64,000 nucleotides of DNA from Brevibacillus_H sp049846925. Its GTDB lineage: Bacteria; Bacillota; Bacilli; Brevibacillales; Brevibacillaceae. The stretch is from the NCBI RefSeq assembly GCF_049846925.1, contig NZ_JBNCMT010000023.1, forward strand, positions 1 through 64,000, read 5' to 3'. Positions within the stretch are counted from its first letter, which is position 1. Each line of letters begins with the position of its first letter. This document shows positions 53,640 through 61,592 of this stretch, piece after piece. The position numbers and the translations under genes were made by a program. Under the pieces are notes generated by a model. It saw only the letters and a program-made list of their open reading frames with translations. It did no database searches and was not told the DNA's origin.

Positions 53640-53874
53640 AAAAGGCCTCTTCCTTGGCAAAGAATAGAACTAGCGACGCAACGGTGTCGCTGACAACCGC
53701 GGAGAAGACTTACGTTTCCCCATAAGCTCTTCCTCCGGTTTCTCCTCTCCCATAATTGAAAAGCGGTTTACATACCGGCAAGAATTGTCTGATAGGAGCG
53801 TTCTTGCCATGCTTCAATGGAAGCAATCAATGAACCGCTACCTCACTGCATGAATGTAGTGAGGTATTTTTTTT
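53640..53874 (+). ncRNA. Candidate structured RNA ending in a terminator
   Basis: The 441-bp gap between rsmD and a small gene holds a run of strong pairings. AGCGAC/GTCGCT is at 53672-53691. A longer hairpin of CGGAGAAGA with TCTTCCTCCG, closed inside by CTTA/TAAG, is at about 53699-53736. A three-way junction is closed by AGCGGTT (53762) with GAACCGCT (53832), holding GGCAAGAA/TTCTTGCC and GCTTC-AATG-GAAGC. A T8 terminator follows. A separate sRNA or a leader of the small gene at 53929 are both possible. The Rfam ylbH leader would lie on the other strand. No promoter is clear, so the 5' end is a guess. Confidence 0.5.
53839..53874 (+). terminator. Terminator in rsmD-small gene gap
   Basis: ACCTCACT and AGTGAGGT, with CAT/ATG extending inward, form a long stem followed by T8. 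It lies 55 bp upstream of the small gene start. Confidence 0.9.
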
Positions 53875-53928
53875 GCCATTGGCAATACTAATCAAGAAAA
53901 TGGACACAGAAAAAGGAGGTGTTGGGCA

Positions 53929-54072
53929 ATGGCTGAAAAAAACCCTTCCAAACAAAAGATTGAGGCTGAGAAAGCACAATCCATGGCTGATAAAACAGGA
54001 CAAAACAAGGATGTCGCACGACGCATGCAGTCAGAAGCTGACCAATCCGATATTGTTAAGCACGGACAGTAA
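53929..54072 (+). CDS. Small hydrophilic protein, unknown
   Basis: This 47-residue peptide is highly polar: MAEKNPSKQKIEAEKAQSM, then ADKTGQNKDVARRMQSEADQ and SDIVKHGQ. It has no Trp, Tyr, Phe or Cys. A perfect AAAGGAGGTG lies 8 nt before the ATG. The composition recalls small spore or stress proteins, but no family is recognised. It follows a structured segment and terminator, so it may be under attenuation. A GC-rich hairpin (CCCGAC/GTCGGG) lies just after its stop. Confidence 0.65.
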   Translation: MAEKNPSKQKIEAEKAQSMADKTGQNKDVARRMQSEADQSDIVKHGQ

Positions 54073-54134
54073 AATACCCACCCGACACAAGCTATCGCTG
54101 GCGTCGGGCGGGGTCCCAAACTTCAAATATTAAA

Positions 54135-54176
54135 ACAACCCATCGTACGCATTAATCGCTGTACCAGATGGGTTGT
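54135..54176 (-). terminator. Terminator of the chemoreceptor gene
   Basis: ACAACCCATC at 54135-54144 pairs with GATGGGTTGT at 54167-54176, with a T-rich tail on both strands. It is 30 bp past the chemoreceptor stop and may also serve the small gene on the plus strand. Confidence 0.8.
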
Positions 54177-54205
54177 CCTTTTTCGTCTTTGTTTTAGGCC
54201 GGGGC

Positions 54206-56182
54206 TTAGCCCTCAACCTTGAACTGCGCCATAATCACTTGAAGCTCATCAGCCAATTTGGCTAATTCCAGTGCGTCAATGGAGATCTGATTGGCAGCCG
54301 CCGCCTGTTCTTCACTCGCTGCGCTTACCTCTTCTGAACCAGCAGCCGCTTCTTCTGTCACCGCAGAGATGTCTTCCATATTTCCTACGACTTGTCGGCC
54401 CATTCTCTCCAAGTCCTGAATGCTTTGGTGAATGCTTACGTTTTTCTCAAGGACATTATCGATCTGACCTTCGATGACTACGAACGCTGATCCAGCTTCC
54501 TGTACGGTATTTGTTCCTTCTTCTACCACACGAGTACCGAGTTCAACAGCTTCTACTGCCCGATGGCTTTCATTTTGCGTTTCCTTGATGAGACTGGAGA
54601 TCTTTTCTGCTGAGATACTTGTTTCGTTTGCCAGTTTTCTGACCTCTTCCGCTACAACTGCAAATCCTTTTCCATGATCGCCTGCCCGTGCAGCTTCAAT
54701 AGATGCATTTAGTGCCAGTAAATTGGTTTGCTGCGCAATATTTGTAATCATCCCTACAATATTGCCAATTTCTTTTGAATGATGATCCAATCGATTGATG
54801 ATGTCTGCCGTTTGTTTTACAGTCTGGTCAATCTCGGACATTTTTTGTACTGCTTGATTGGCAAACCCTCTTCCCGTAGCTGCGGATTGCTTGCTTTGAC
54901 GGGAGGCATCAATGATTTCATTCGCATATTGCGAAATTTTATTGACCGTTACCATGATTTCATTAATTTTGTCAGTTGCATTGGTAACTGATGCAGCAAT
55001 ATCAGACGTTCCGGAAGCAAGCTCTGAAATCGTTCTTGCCACTTGTTCAGCCGATTGTTTTGTCTCTTCACTACTATGAACCAATGTATCAGAGGATCGT
55101 TTGGTGTGTTCGGTCGTTTTATTAATCAGTGTTAAGACACCCTGCATTTTGTGTATCATCTCATTGAAGTTTTGGCCCAGGACGCCAACCTCATCTTTGG
55201 ATTTATGTTGAAGTTTAATCGTTAAGTCTCCATCTGCTACCTGTGTAGTCAGATTTGTCAGCAGTTTGATCGGCTTGATCAAGCTTGTGGTAAAGAGAGT
55301 AACAACGATAACTGCAAATGCAAGAACAACGGCAGCCGTTACAAATGAGATGATCGCCATCGTCTTGAGTTGACTGGTCGCTTCATCTACCGGAGCAGTA
55401 ATTATGACTCCCCAACCCGTGGTCGGAACTACAGAATAGAAGGCAAATTTTTCAATTCCGTCCAGCGTATATCGTGTCTGATCACCTTTCCCTGCTGAAA
55501 GCTTTTGTTGTGCTTCTGCAAGTTCAGGAACACCAAGATCTTGCATTTTATTCTTCATCACAAACTCTGCCTTCGGATGAGCGATAAACGTCCCATCTTT
55601 TTGAACCAGAGTAGCATAGCCTGTTTCACCATATTTCCCTTTGCCAACCAACTCGTTAATGGTTTTGATCGCTATAGTTGCCCCGAATACACCTTTCAGC
55701 TTACCGTTTTCATCTTTAACAGGACAGGCGATGACAATGATTTGATCACCAGTTACCTTGTGTATCAACACATCTGAGATTGCATACGGTTTGCCTGCCA
55801 TAATGTCCTTAAAATAGGCGCGATCAGCTATGTTTGTCTTTTGATCGAGAGAGGTATAAGATTCCCCGTTTGGAAGCGCATACAAAAACGTGGAATACTC
55901 GGGCAATTCCTTCTGGATTTCCTTAAAGTATGTAATGGTGGTCCTCTGGTCCATAGTGACAACCTGTTGACTGGTTGACATCATTGAAAGCCGGGCAATA
56001 TGCACCTGTAACCAGCTATCCAGTTCCCCACTCAGTTTGGCAATATCCACGGCTGACTTTTCTTGAAAATTCTGCACGAGAAAGTCAGTAGCTTTCGAAT
56101 GGTTAATCCATGCGATACCAACTAAAGAGATGGTGAGGATCGGAATAATAATTAACAGCAATTTTGAACGAATACTTTTCAT
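54206..56182 (-). CDS. Methyl-accepting chemotaxis protein with Cache sensor
   Basis: The protein has 658 residues. Membrane helix 1 is at 8-28. An extracellular double-Cache domain (about 40-275) includes FLYALPNGESYTSLDQKTNIADRAYFKDIM, typical of amino-acid or organic-acid sensors. Helix 2 (280-302), HAMP (305-357) and the signalling domain follow, with the hairpin tip IAQQTNLLALNASIEAARAG and EEVRKLA. It docks CheA/CheW. The ATG follows GGGGGAG. A weak SigD-like pair (TAAA at 56273, CGAAAT near 56250) lies upstream. Confidence 0.93.
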   Translation of the reverse strand: MKSIRSKLLLIIIPILTISLVGIAWINHSKATDFLVQNFQEKSAVDIAKLSGELDSWLQVHIARLSMMSTSQQVVTMDQRTTITYFKEIQKELPEYSTFLYALPNGESYTSLDQKTNIADRAYFKDIMAGKPYAISDVLIHKVTGDQIIVIACPVKDENGKLKGVFGATIAIKTINELVGKGKYGETGYATLVQKDGTFIAHPKAEFVMKNKMQDLGVPELAEAQQKLSAGKGDQTRYTLDGIEKFAFYSVVPTTGWGVIITAPVDEATSQLKTMAIISFVTAAVVLAFAVIVVTLFTTSLIKPIKLLTNLTTQVADGDLTIKLQHKSKDEVGVLGQNFNEMIHKMQGVLTLINKTTEHTKRSSDTLVHSSEETKQSAEQVARTISELASGTSDIAASVTNATDKINEIMVTVNKISQYANEIIDASRQSKQSAATGRGFANQAVQKMSEIDQTVKQTADIINRLDHHSKEIGNIVGMITNIAQQTNLLALNASIEAARAGDHGKGFAVVAEEVRKLANETSISAEKISSLIKETQNESHRAVEAVELGTRVVEEGTNTVQEAGSAFVVIEGQIDNVLEKNVSIHQSIQDLERMGRQVVGNMEDISAVTEEAAAGSEEVSAASEEQAAAANQISIDALELAKLADELQVIMAQFKVEG

Positions 56183-56475
56183 GGTGACTCCCCCTACAAT
56201 CTAACATTCCAATAGTAATTAAGATGAAAAACTTGTTTTTTTATAATATTTCGAATATTTCATTCCCACTTTATCCCACCTCTACTCTCTTTGCAATTTA
56301 TAGCTGTGATTTTTCACACAATCTTCGATATTTTTCGGGTAAATTTGACACTCTTTCCATTGTATTACCCTTATCCTGTTAAAACGAAACACACAGCTAC
56401 TCTCCTCGGCAGGAAACTATCGGCAACTTGTGATATACTGTCTACATTAATGGCTAGTTTAGGAGGAGATAAGCG

Positions 56476-57273
56476 TTGCTAGACCCGGTTGCAATTTCAC
56501 TTGGACCCATCCAAGTTCATTGGTATGGAATTATTATGGGTACCGCATTCTTCTTGGGAACCTATTTTGCAAGATATCACGCCAAACGTGCGGGAATCGA
56601 TCCTGATCACATCTTAAATATGGTTGTGTGGATTATTCCTGCAGCCATCATTTGTGCCCGTGCCTACTACGTGATTTTTGAATGGGAACAATACGCTTCT
56701 CGTCCACTGGATGTTTTCGCTGTATGGAAAGGCGGCCTGGCCATCCACGGCGGTTTAATCGGCGGCTTTCTGGCCGGAGCGCTTTATGTTCGAAAACACG
56801 GTCTTCCTTTCTTCTTGATGGGCGATATCATCATGCCGAGTGTGATTCTCGGTCAAGCAATCGGCAGATGGGGAAATTTCATCAACCAAGAAGCGCATGG
56901 CGGTGAAGCATCTCCTGAATTCATGGCAAACTTCCCTGAGTTCATCCGTAACCAAATGTTTATCGACGGCGTATATTACCACCCTACTTTCTTATATGAG
57001 TCTCTGTGGAACTTACTTGTACTTGGCATCTTGCTTATACTTTTGTATCGGTTCAAACGACATGATGGTCAAGTTTTTGCCAGTTATATGATCCTCTATT
57101 CGCTTGGCCGCTTCTTTATTGAAGGCATGCGCACGGACAGTCTGATGTTTGCTGGTCTGCGGGTAGCACAGTTTACCAGTCTCAGTCTGGGCATGTTGGG
57201 TCTGTTCTTGCTTGTCTATGTCAGCAGAAGACAGACACCGCATGATCCTCATCTTCCTACAAAAACAAAATAG
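56476..57273 (+). CDS. lgt: Prolipoprotein diacylglyceryl transferase
   Basis: The 265-residue membrane enzyme transfers diacylglycerol from phosphatidylglycerol to the lipobox Cys. Seven helices; VWKGGLAIHGGLIGGFLAG near 95 and the Lgt signature GRWGNFINQEAHGG near 135-148. The start is TTG at 56476 after AGGAGGAGAT. A TATACT hexamer at about 56434 may be its -10 box. Confidence 0.96.
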   Translation: MLDPVAISLGPIQVHWYGIIMGTAFFLGTYFARYHAKRAGIDPDHILNMVVWIIPAAIICARAYYVIFEWEQYASRPLDVFAVWKGGLAIHGGLIGGFLAGALYVRKHGLPFFLMGDIIMPSVILGQAIGRWGNFINQEAHGGEASPEFMANFPEFIRNQMFIDGVYYHPTFLYESLWNLLVLGILLILLYRFKRHDGQVFASYMILYSLGRFFIEGMRTDSLMFAGLRVAQFTSLSLGMLGLFLLVYVSRRQTPHDPHLPTKTK

Positions 57274-57281
57274 TAGAAAGC

Positions 57282-57316
57282 AAAAAAACCGTTGCCTCTG
57301 ATTGGGGCAACGGTTT
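57282..57316 (-). terminator. Terminator hairpin between lgt and 57359 gene
   Basis: AAACCGTTGCC/GGCAACGGTTT, with the longer T-run (T7) on the minus strand. It lies 9 bp past lgt, so it may serve lgt weakly. It is best suited to transcripts arriving from the minus-strand gene at 57593. Confidence 0.78.
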
Positions 57317-57358
57317 CCTGTTTATAATGGTTAATATGAAAATCAAGGAGGTGAGCGG

Positions 57359-57592
57359 ATGAATCAGGGCGTCCTTGAAGAGTATATAGACAGGCCGATC
57401 ACAATACATTTTCAAGATAGCCGTATTAGCCCTTCTCCTGAAATGGAAGGTGTCTTGCAAAATATCACAGCTTACGGAATTCTATTACAGGACGAAGAAG
57501 ATACACTGCTTTTTATTCCTTATCATTCAATTCGAATGTTTGAAATCAAACCAAAACCAAGCTTCTGGCAAAAACTCACTGGAACGTATTAG
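57359..57592 (+). CDS. Conserved hypothetical small protein
   Basis: This 77-residue soluble protein (IDRPITIHFQDSRISPSPEMEGVLQNITAYGILLQDEEDTLLFIPYHSIRMFEI in outline) has a beta-strand pattern reminiscent of a small Sm-like barrel, which is only a guess. AAGGAGGTGAG precedes the ATG. A TATAAT at 57323 gives a possible own promoter. Its stop abuts the stop of the convergent gene at 57593 with no terminator between. Confidence 0.7.
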   Translation: MNQGVLEEYIDRPITIHFQDSRISPSPEMEGVLQNITAYGILLQDEEDTLLFIPYHSIRMFEIKPKPSFWQKLTGTY

Positions 57593-57823
57593 CTAACTCC
57601 TGATAAACAAGTAGCCGATAAGCGTAGTGATTGCACCTGCTACAAACATGGTATAGCTTATGTATGTTGCTACATTCGTATACGCCTCATCCCATGAAAT
57701 GAATTGATAGACATCAGCCAAATACAGGGCAGCACTGACAACCATGGCAGCTATGCCGATGTAAAACAACCATTGACCAACGTACCTGGATCGAATATTC
57801 CCTGGAGTGTTCGGATCAAGCAA
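57593..57823 (-). CDS. Small two-helix membrane protein, unknown
   Basis: This 76-residue protein has two membrane helices (LFYIGIAAMVVSAALYLADVY and ATYISYTMFVAGAITTLIGYLFI). No family is recognised. It starts at TTG 57823 after GGGAGG at 8 nt. That ribosome site lies inside a strong hairpin (57823-57863). It follows pit by 45 bp and could be co-transcribed with DUF47-pit. Confidence 0.65.
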   Translation of the reverse strand: MLDPNTPGNIRSRYVGQWLFYIGIAAMVVSAALYLADVYQFISWDEAYTNVATYISYTMFVAGAITTLIGYLFIRS

Positions 57824-57863
57824 GGGGCATACCTCCCAATCGTTCTGGGAATAGTATGCCCCT
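57823..57863. promoter_or_regulatory. Hairpin masking a ribosome site / plus-strand terminator
   Basis: AGGGGCATAC and GTATGCCCCT, with TCCCA/TGGGA inside, form a 15-bp stem between pit and the 57593 gene. On the minus-strand mRNA it buries the GGGAGG site and ends at the first base of the TTG start. On the plus strand it is followed by ACTTTTTA and can work as a terminator. Confidence 0.7.
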
Positions 57864-57868
57864 ACTTT

Positions 57869-58888
57869 TTATAGAAATACGTCTAATACTACGTAACAAG
57901 CTGCAGCTAAAAGTCCTGTTACAGGCAAGGTAATAATCCAGGTAAATACGATACGTCCAGCCATTCCCCACTTCACTGCAGAGAACTTCTGAGATGCACC
58001 TACCCCCATAATCGCAGATGAGATAGTATGCGTCGTACTTACTGGCAATGCAAATGCTGTGAAAATCGTGATAATCATTGATGCTGACAAATCAGCAGAG
58101 AAACCGCTAATTGGTTTGATCTTCATGATTTTGCCGCCCATGGTTTTAATGATTCGCCATCCACCAACCGATGTACCCAAGGCCATTGCGAGGGCAGCAG
58201 AAAGCTTAACCCACAATGGAATAACTATATCACCATTTTCAGGCACCATAAAACCGCCTGTAATTAAAGCAAATGTGATAATACCCATTGTTTTCTGTGC
58301 ATCGTTGGCACCGTGGCTGAATGATTGCCAGGAAGCTGAAAGCACTTGCAAGAAACGGAAATTGGTATTCGTTTTATGATAAGGCATGTTCGCTACAATG
58401 GCTGAAACAATCTTGATTACAATAAAACCGACAGCAAACGCAACCAGCGGAGAAACAATCAGCGCTTGGATGATGCTCACGAAGCCTTCCATGTTAATGG
58501 AACCCATACCCGCTGCTCCGACAACGGCCCCGGCTACACCACCGATGAGTGCGTGCGAGGATGAGCTAGGAATTCCAAACCACCACGTAATCAGGTTCCA
58601 GAGAATCGCTGCCGTCAGTGCGGCAAGTACAATGACCAATCCATTTTCTAGCTTAAAAGGGTCCGCAATTTTACCCCCAATGGTTTTGGCAACGCCGGTA
58701 TAGGTAAGTGCTCCAACCAGGTTAAACACAGCAGCGAGAATAATCGCTGTTCGTGGGCTTAAGGCACGCGTGGATACTGATGTAGCAATTGCATTCGCAG
58801 TATCGTGGAACCCGTTAATAAAGTCGAAGCTAAGTGCCATTACTACGACCAGAATTAGAATAATCATATCTGGCGAAAGACTAAGCAT
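57869..58888 (-). CDS. pit: Low-affinity inorganic phosphate transporter Pit
   Basis: The protein has 339 residues and about ten membrane helices, with the two family repeats: FDFINGFHDTANAIATSVSTRAL near 27, and SWQSFSHGANDAQKTMGIITFALI near 190. It imports metal-phosphate with protons. The ATG at 58888 overlaps the stop of the DUF47 gene by 8 bp. The DUF47-pit pair is a common arrangement. Confidence 0.95.
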   Translation of the reverse strand: MLSLSPDMIILILVVVMALSFDFINGFHDTANAIATSVSTRALSPRTAIILAAVFNLVGALTYTGVAKTIGGKIADPFKLENGLVIVLAALTAAILWNLITWWFGIPSSSSHALIGGVAGAVVGAAGMGSINMEGFVSIIQALIVSPLVAFAVGFIVIKIVSAIVANMPYHKTNTNFRFLQVLSASWQSFSHGANDAQKTMGIITFALITGGFMVPENGDIVIPLWVKLSAALAMALGTSVGGWRIIKTMGGKIMKIKPISGFSADLSASMIITIFTAFALPVSTTHTISSAIMGVGASQKFSAVKWGMAGRIVFTWIITLPVTGLLAAACYVVLDVFL

Positions 58889-59498
58889 TCTTGAGCACAA
58901 TCCCTTCAACTAGGTTAGCTACATCTTCGGTGAAATCTGCACAGTCTTCCAGTCGATCATAGATCTCTTTCCATTTAATCGCCATAATTGGGTCTGTATT
59001 TGGATTATTGAGCAACTCGGATACCATTTTGCGATAATTGGCATCAGATTCCCATTCCAGTTCTTTGATCTCTTTTGCAATCGCTGCAACTACTTTATGA
59101 TCAAGTTTGCGAAGAGTACGAATAAGTTCAATTAATTGCGTGGAGCATTTCACAATGATGTTTGCTTGTGCAAGCACACGACCATCTGGTTGTGGCAATT
59201 GATACAAGTACATACGGTCTGCAACGCCGTCAATATAGTCCAAAACAGAGTCCATCGTATGAGCCAATGCTACAATATCTTCGCGTTCAAGCGGGGTGAT
59301 GAACGTGGAGTTCAACTCGTTCATAATTCTGCGAACGATGGCATCCCCTTCTTTTTCAACTGCTTTTATTTCCTTCACTTTTGCTTCCACATCGTGATAG
59401 TTACCCAACATTTCGAAAAACAGATGGGTCCCTTTGTGCAAAATGGATACTTGCTCTTCAAACAGATCGAAGAATAGATGTTTTTTGGACTTTAGCAT
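58881..59498 (-). CDS. DUF47 / PhoU-like Pit accessory protein
   Basis: This 205-residue all-helical protein is of the DUF47 (TIGR00153, YkaA) type: FFDLFEEQVSILHKGTHLFFEML, KEVEKEGDAIVRRIMNELNSTFITPLEREDI in outline, and HTMDSVLDYIDGVADRM. It resembles PhoU and probably regulates Pit. The ATG at 59498 is the usual start; a GTG at 59513 overlaps the GGAG site. It is translationally coupled to pit. Confidence 0.9.
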   Translation of the reverse strand: MLKSKKHLFFDLFEEQVSILHKGTHLFFEMLGNYHDVEAKVKEIKAVEKEGDAIVRRIMNELNSTFITPLEREDIVALAHTMDSVLDYIDGVADRMYLYQLPQPDGRVLAQANIIVKCSTQLIELIRTLRKLDHKVVAAIAKEIKELEWESDANYRKMVSELLNNPNTDPIMAIKWKEIYDRLEDCADFTEDVANLVEGIVLKNA

Positions 59499-59532
59499 AA
59501 AAGAAAACGTCACTCCTTTAGGAAAATTGCAC

Positions 59533-59604
59533 CTCTACGATTATATCCGACAGGATTGTAAAGGTAAATTTAATTTGAAGCATTTTGTGTTAAGATTATG
59601 TAAA
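59533..59604 (-). promoter_or_regulatory. DUF47-pit promoter with Pho-box-like repeats
   Basis: On the minus strand: TTTACA (59604-59599), 5 bp, TTAACA (59593-59588), then TTTACC (59568-59563) as a weak -35, 17-bp spacer, and TATAAT (59545-59540). The TTTACA-N5-TTAACA pair matches PhoP direct repeats. Pho control is therefore possible. Confidence 0.5.
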
Positions 59605-59675
59605 GATTATTTTCAAACTTTTCTTATATATTCTATGACGATTAGTATTGCCTTTTTCTCATGAAAGTTTGCATA

Positions 59676-59705
59676 AAAAAAGAGCAAAGCCTTTTGGCTC
59701 ACTCT
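59676..59705 (-). terminator. Terminator of GGDEF-PilZ pair
   Basis: GAG..AGCC-AAAA-GGCT..GCTC on the minus strand, followed by TTTTTTTATG. It overlaps the PilZ stop codon. Confidence 0.78.
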
Positions 59706-60160
59706 TCACGTAATTCTGATGTTTGAAAGCATTTTTCGCCTTCTTGCAAATGACAAAACGTACAGCTCGTCAGATTTGCTCTCGTGCGAAGCCGAATCAT
59801 CATCGAATTGATATGCTGTGTTAATTGATTTTGGACATTATCAAAAATAGTAAACTGAACACCATATTCAAACAATTGTCCCATTTCCTGGCTTCTGACA
59901 ATGACACCCAACAACTTAACAAGCTCGTCCATCATTTTGACTTCGAACTCCAGTACGATTTCATTGGAAACAGGCAGCTTCAGGCTTGAGATAAATCGCA
60001 ACCCGCCTGGACCAATATCCTCAATACAAACTTTAGTCGTATTGGACTGTATGGTTTGTCCTTTAATCTGAACAATTTCAACGTCGCCACACATTGATTT
60101 ATTTAATTCATACCGAAAATATTGTCGCCTGTTATGATGTTCGTTCATGGTAGTCTCCAC
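59699..60160 (-). CDS. PilZ domain protein with Cys-rich tail
   Basis: The protein has 153 residues. The PilZ domain carries the RxxxR cyclic-di-GMP motif (NRRQYFRYEL near 11-17), but the second motif reads EDIGPGG, where DxSxxG is expected, so the Ser is Gly. The C-terminal tail has CTFCHLQEGEKC, three Cys and a His that could bind a metal. It lies 30 bp after the GGDEF gene and is probably its effector. Alternative starts exist at MNEHHN (60148). Confidence 0.85.
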   Translation of the reverse strand: METTMNEHHNRRQYFRYELNKSMCGDVEIVQIKGQTIQSNTTKVCIEDIGPGGLRFISSLKLPVSNEIVLEFEVKMMDELVKLLGVIVRSQEMGQLFEYGVQFTIFDNVQNQLTQHINSMMIRLRTRANLTSCTFCHLQEGEKCFQTSELREE

Positions 60161-60190
60161 AAATTTTGAATTATCCGCACGTGTTTTTTC

Positions 60191-60841
60191 TTACCCACTT
60201 AGCGGACCTGCCAGCATGCAGTCCTTTTTCTTTTTGGCCTCATACATCAAGGCATCTGCTCTTGCGGCCAATTCGGTAGCGCAGGCAGCATGATCCGGAT
60301 AACTGGCTAACCCAATGCTTACTGTGATACCCGGAATCTCTTGTCGCAAAACCCCTTGTATCCTTCTTCCAACAATGATGCCTTGTTCGGTATCGGTATG
60401 AGGTAAGAGAACGACAAACTCCTCGCCCCCCCATCTACCTACTGTGTCCTGGTCGCGTACGGTTTTCTCCAGGAGCTGGGCAAATCGAACCAACAATCGG
60501 TCTCCCGCCAAGTGCCCGTGCTTGTCATTGTATTTCTTAAAGTTGTCTAGGTCAATGAACATCAGTGTAACCAGGTAACCGTGTCTTCGTGCTCGCTCAA
60601 TTTCTTGTTGGAGCAATTGATTGAATCTTTTATTCACCAAGACACCCGTCAACGAATCGAGATAAGCCATTTTTTGCATATTCTCATATTTTTTACCGGA
60701 CCAATACCCGATGAACCCTTGAATGACAATGGTTGCTGACAATAAGGAAAAAACGATCTCAGAAGTCGATATAAATTGAACCCCTATACCAACCGTTCCT
60801 AGCACGACCCCCGTCGATAATCCGATCCACCGATATGACAT
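60191..60841 (-). CDS. Membrane diguanylate cyclase (GGDEF)
   Basis: The protein has 216 residues. Two N-terminal membrane helices (LSTGVVLGTVGIGVQFI; IVFSLLSATIVIQGFIGYW) precede a GGDEF domain (about 60-210): YLDSLTGVLVNKRFN, FIDLDNFKKYND, and active site WGGEEF. The inhibitory site RDQD stands five residues before it, so product inhibition is likely. It makes cyclic di-GMP. The ATG at 60841 follows GGGGGAGAG; 60865 is unsupported. Confidence 0.93.
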   Translation of the reverse strand: MSYRWIGLSTGVVLGTVGIGVQFISTSEIVFSLLSATIVIQGFIGYWSGKKYENMQKMAYLDSLTGVLVNKRFNQLLQQEIERARRHGYLVTLMFIDLDNFKKYNDKHGHLAGDRLLVRFAQLLEKTVRDQDTVGRWGGEEFVVLLPHTDTEQGIIVGRRIQGVLRQEIPGITVSIGLASYPDHAACATELAARADALMYEAKKKKDCMLAGPLSG

Positions 60842-61009
60842 ACATCTCTCTCCCCCGACAGACACACCAGATCCGGTACACTGCTCTAGATCTTAATACC
60901 TATCTCTCTTTTACGCTTCTTTTATATGCAGGTAATCTGATCGATCTATAGGGTCATTGTACCTAGAATAATATGGAAGAATCAAGAACAAACTGCAAAA
61001 ATGTTCATA

Positions 61010-61399
61010 TTATTTCCATACTTGCATTCTCTTTTCCAGATTGCTCGTATGCAGTTCCAACTCCGTCCCATCTGGATCCAGAAAGTTAATCGAACGTCCA
61101 AGGCCGCGATCAATTGGTCCTCTAACTATCGTCACCTGGCACTGTTGGAGAATACTCACTGCTTCATCAAAGTCTTCTTCCGCAATGGTAAATGCCACAT
61201 GATCGACTCCTGCTGTTTTTTCTCTACGGGGAAGCTGTTCCTTTTGGATCAAACACACCCAAGCACTGCCCCACTCGAGATAGCAATCAAGATTTCCCTG
61301 ATGGGCAAGCTTCATTTGCAGCACTTGTGTATAGAAAGCGAGAGAAGTCTGCAGGTTAGAAACAAGGATCGTCACGTGATTAAATCCTTTTACTTTCAT
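61010..61399 (-). CDS. VOC family metalloenzyme (glyoxalase/FosB-like fold)
   Basis: The 129-residue VOC protein has paired beta-alpha-beta-beta-beta modules. Metal ligands fit FNHVTILV (His), GVDHVAFTI (His) and DGTELELHTSN (Glu). Members include glyoxalases, dioxygenases and thiol transferases; the reaction here cannot be told. GGAGGTG lies before the ATG at 61399. Confidence 0.85.
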   Translation of the reverse strand: MKVKGFNHVTILVSNLQTSLAFYTQVLQMKLAHQGNLDCYLEWGSAWVCLIQKEQLPRREKTAGVDHVAFTIAEEDFDEAVSILQQCQVTIVRGPIDRGLGRSINFLDPDGTELELHTSNLEKRMQVWK

Positions 61400-61592
61400 A
61401 AAGAACACCTCCAAATGTCAATTTAAAATGTGCCCAAGGCTATTATGGAAATCATTAAAAAAGGTTAAAATTGTCATATGTTCCACATGTTTCTTGGATT
61501 CATCTATCAATTTTGATATAAATAAATAAAATCATCTGCGATTTCCCGCTTCGATCATGCAAGATATTGTATGATGAGTGCGTTCAGTATAC

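Noticed and set aside
53695..53705. T-box-like ACCGCGG string
   Set aside because: The conserved GGGTGG and specifier features of T-box leaders are missing, and the downstream gene is not tRNA- or amino-acid-related.
54072..54113. GC-rich hairpin after the 47-residue gene as its terminator
   Set aside because: No T-run on the plus strand. On the minus strand it resembles the weak hairpin at 24675, so its role is unclear and it was not listed as a terminator.
59752..59768. CxxCH string in the PilZ protein as a c-type haem site
   Set aside because: The protein has no signal peptide, so haem attachment outside the membrane is not expected. A metal site is more plausible.
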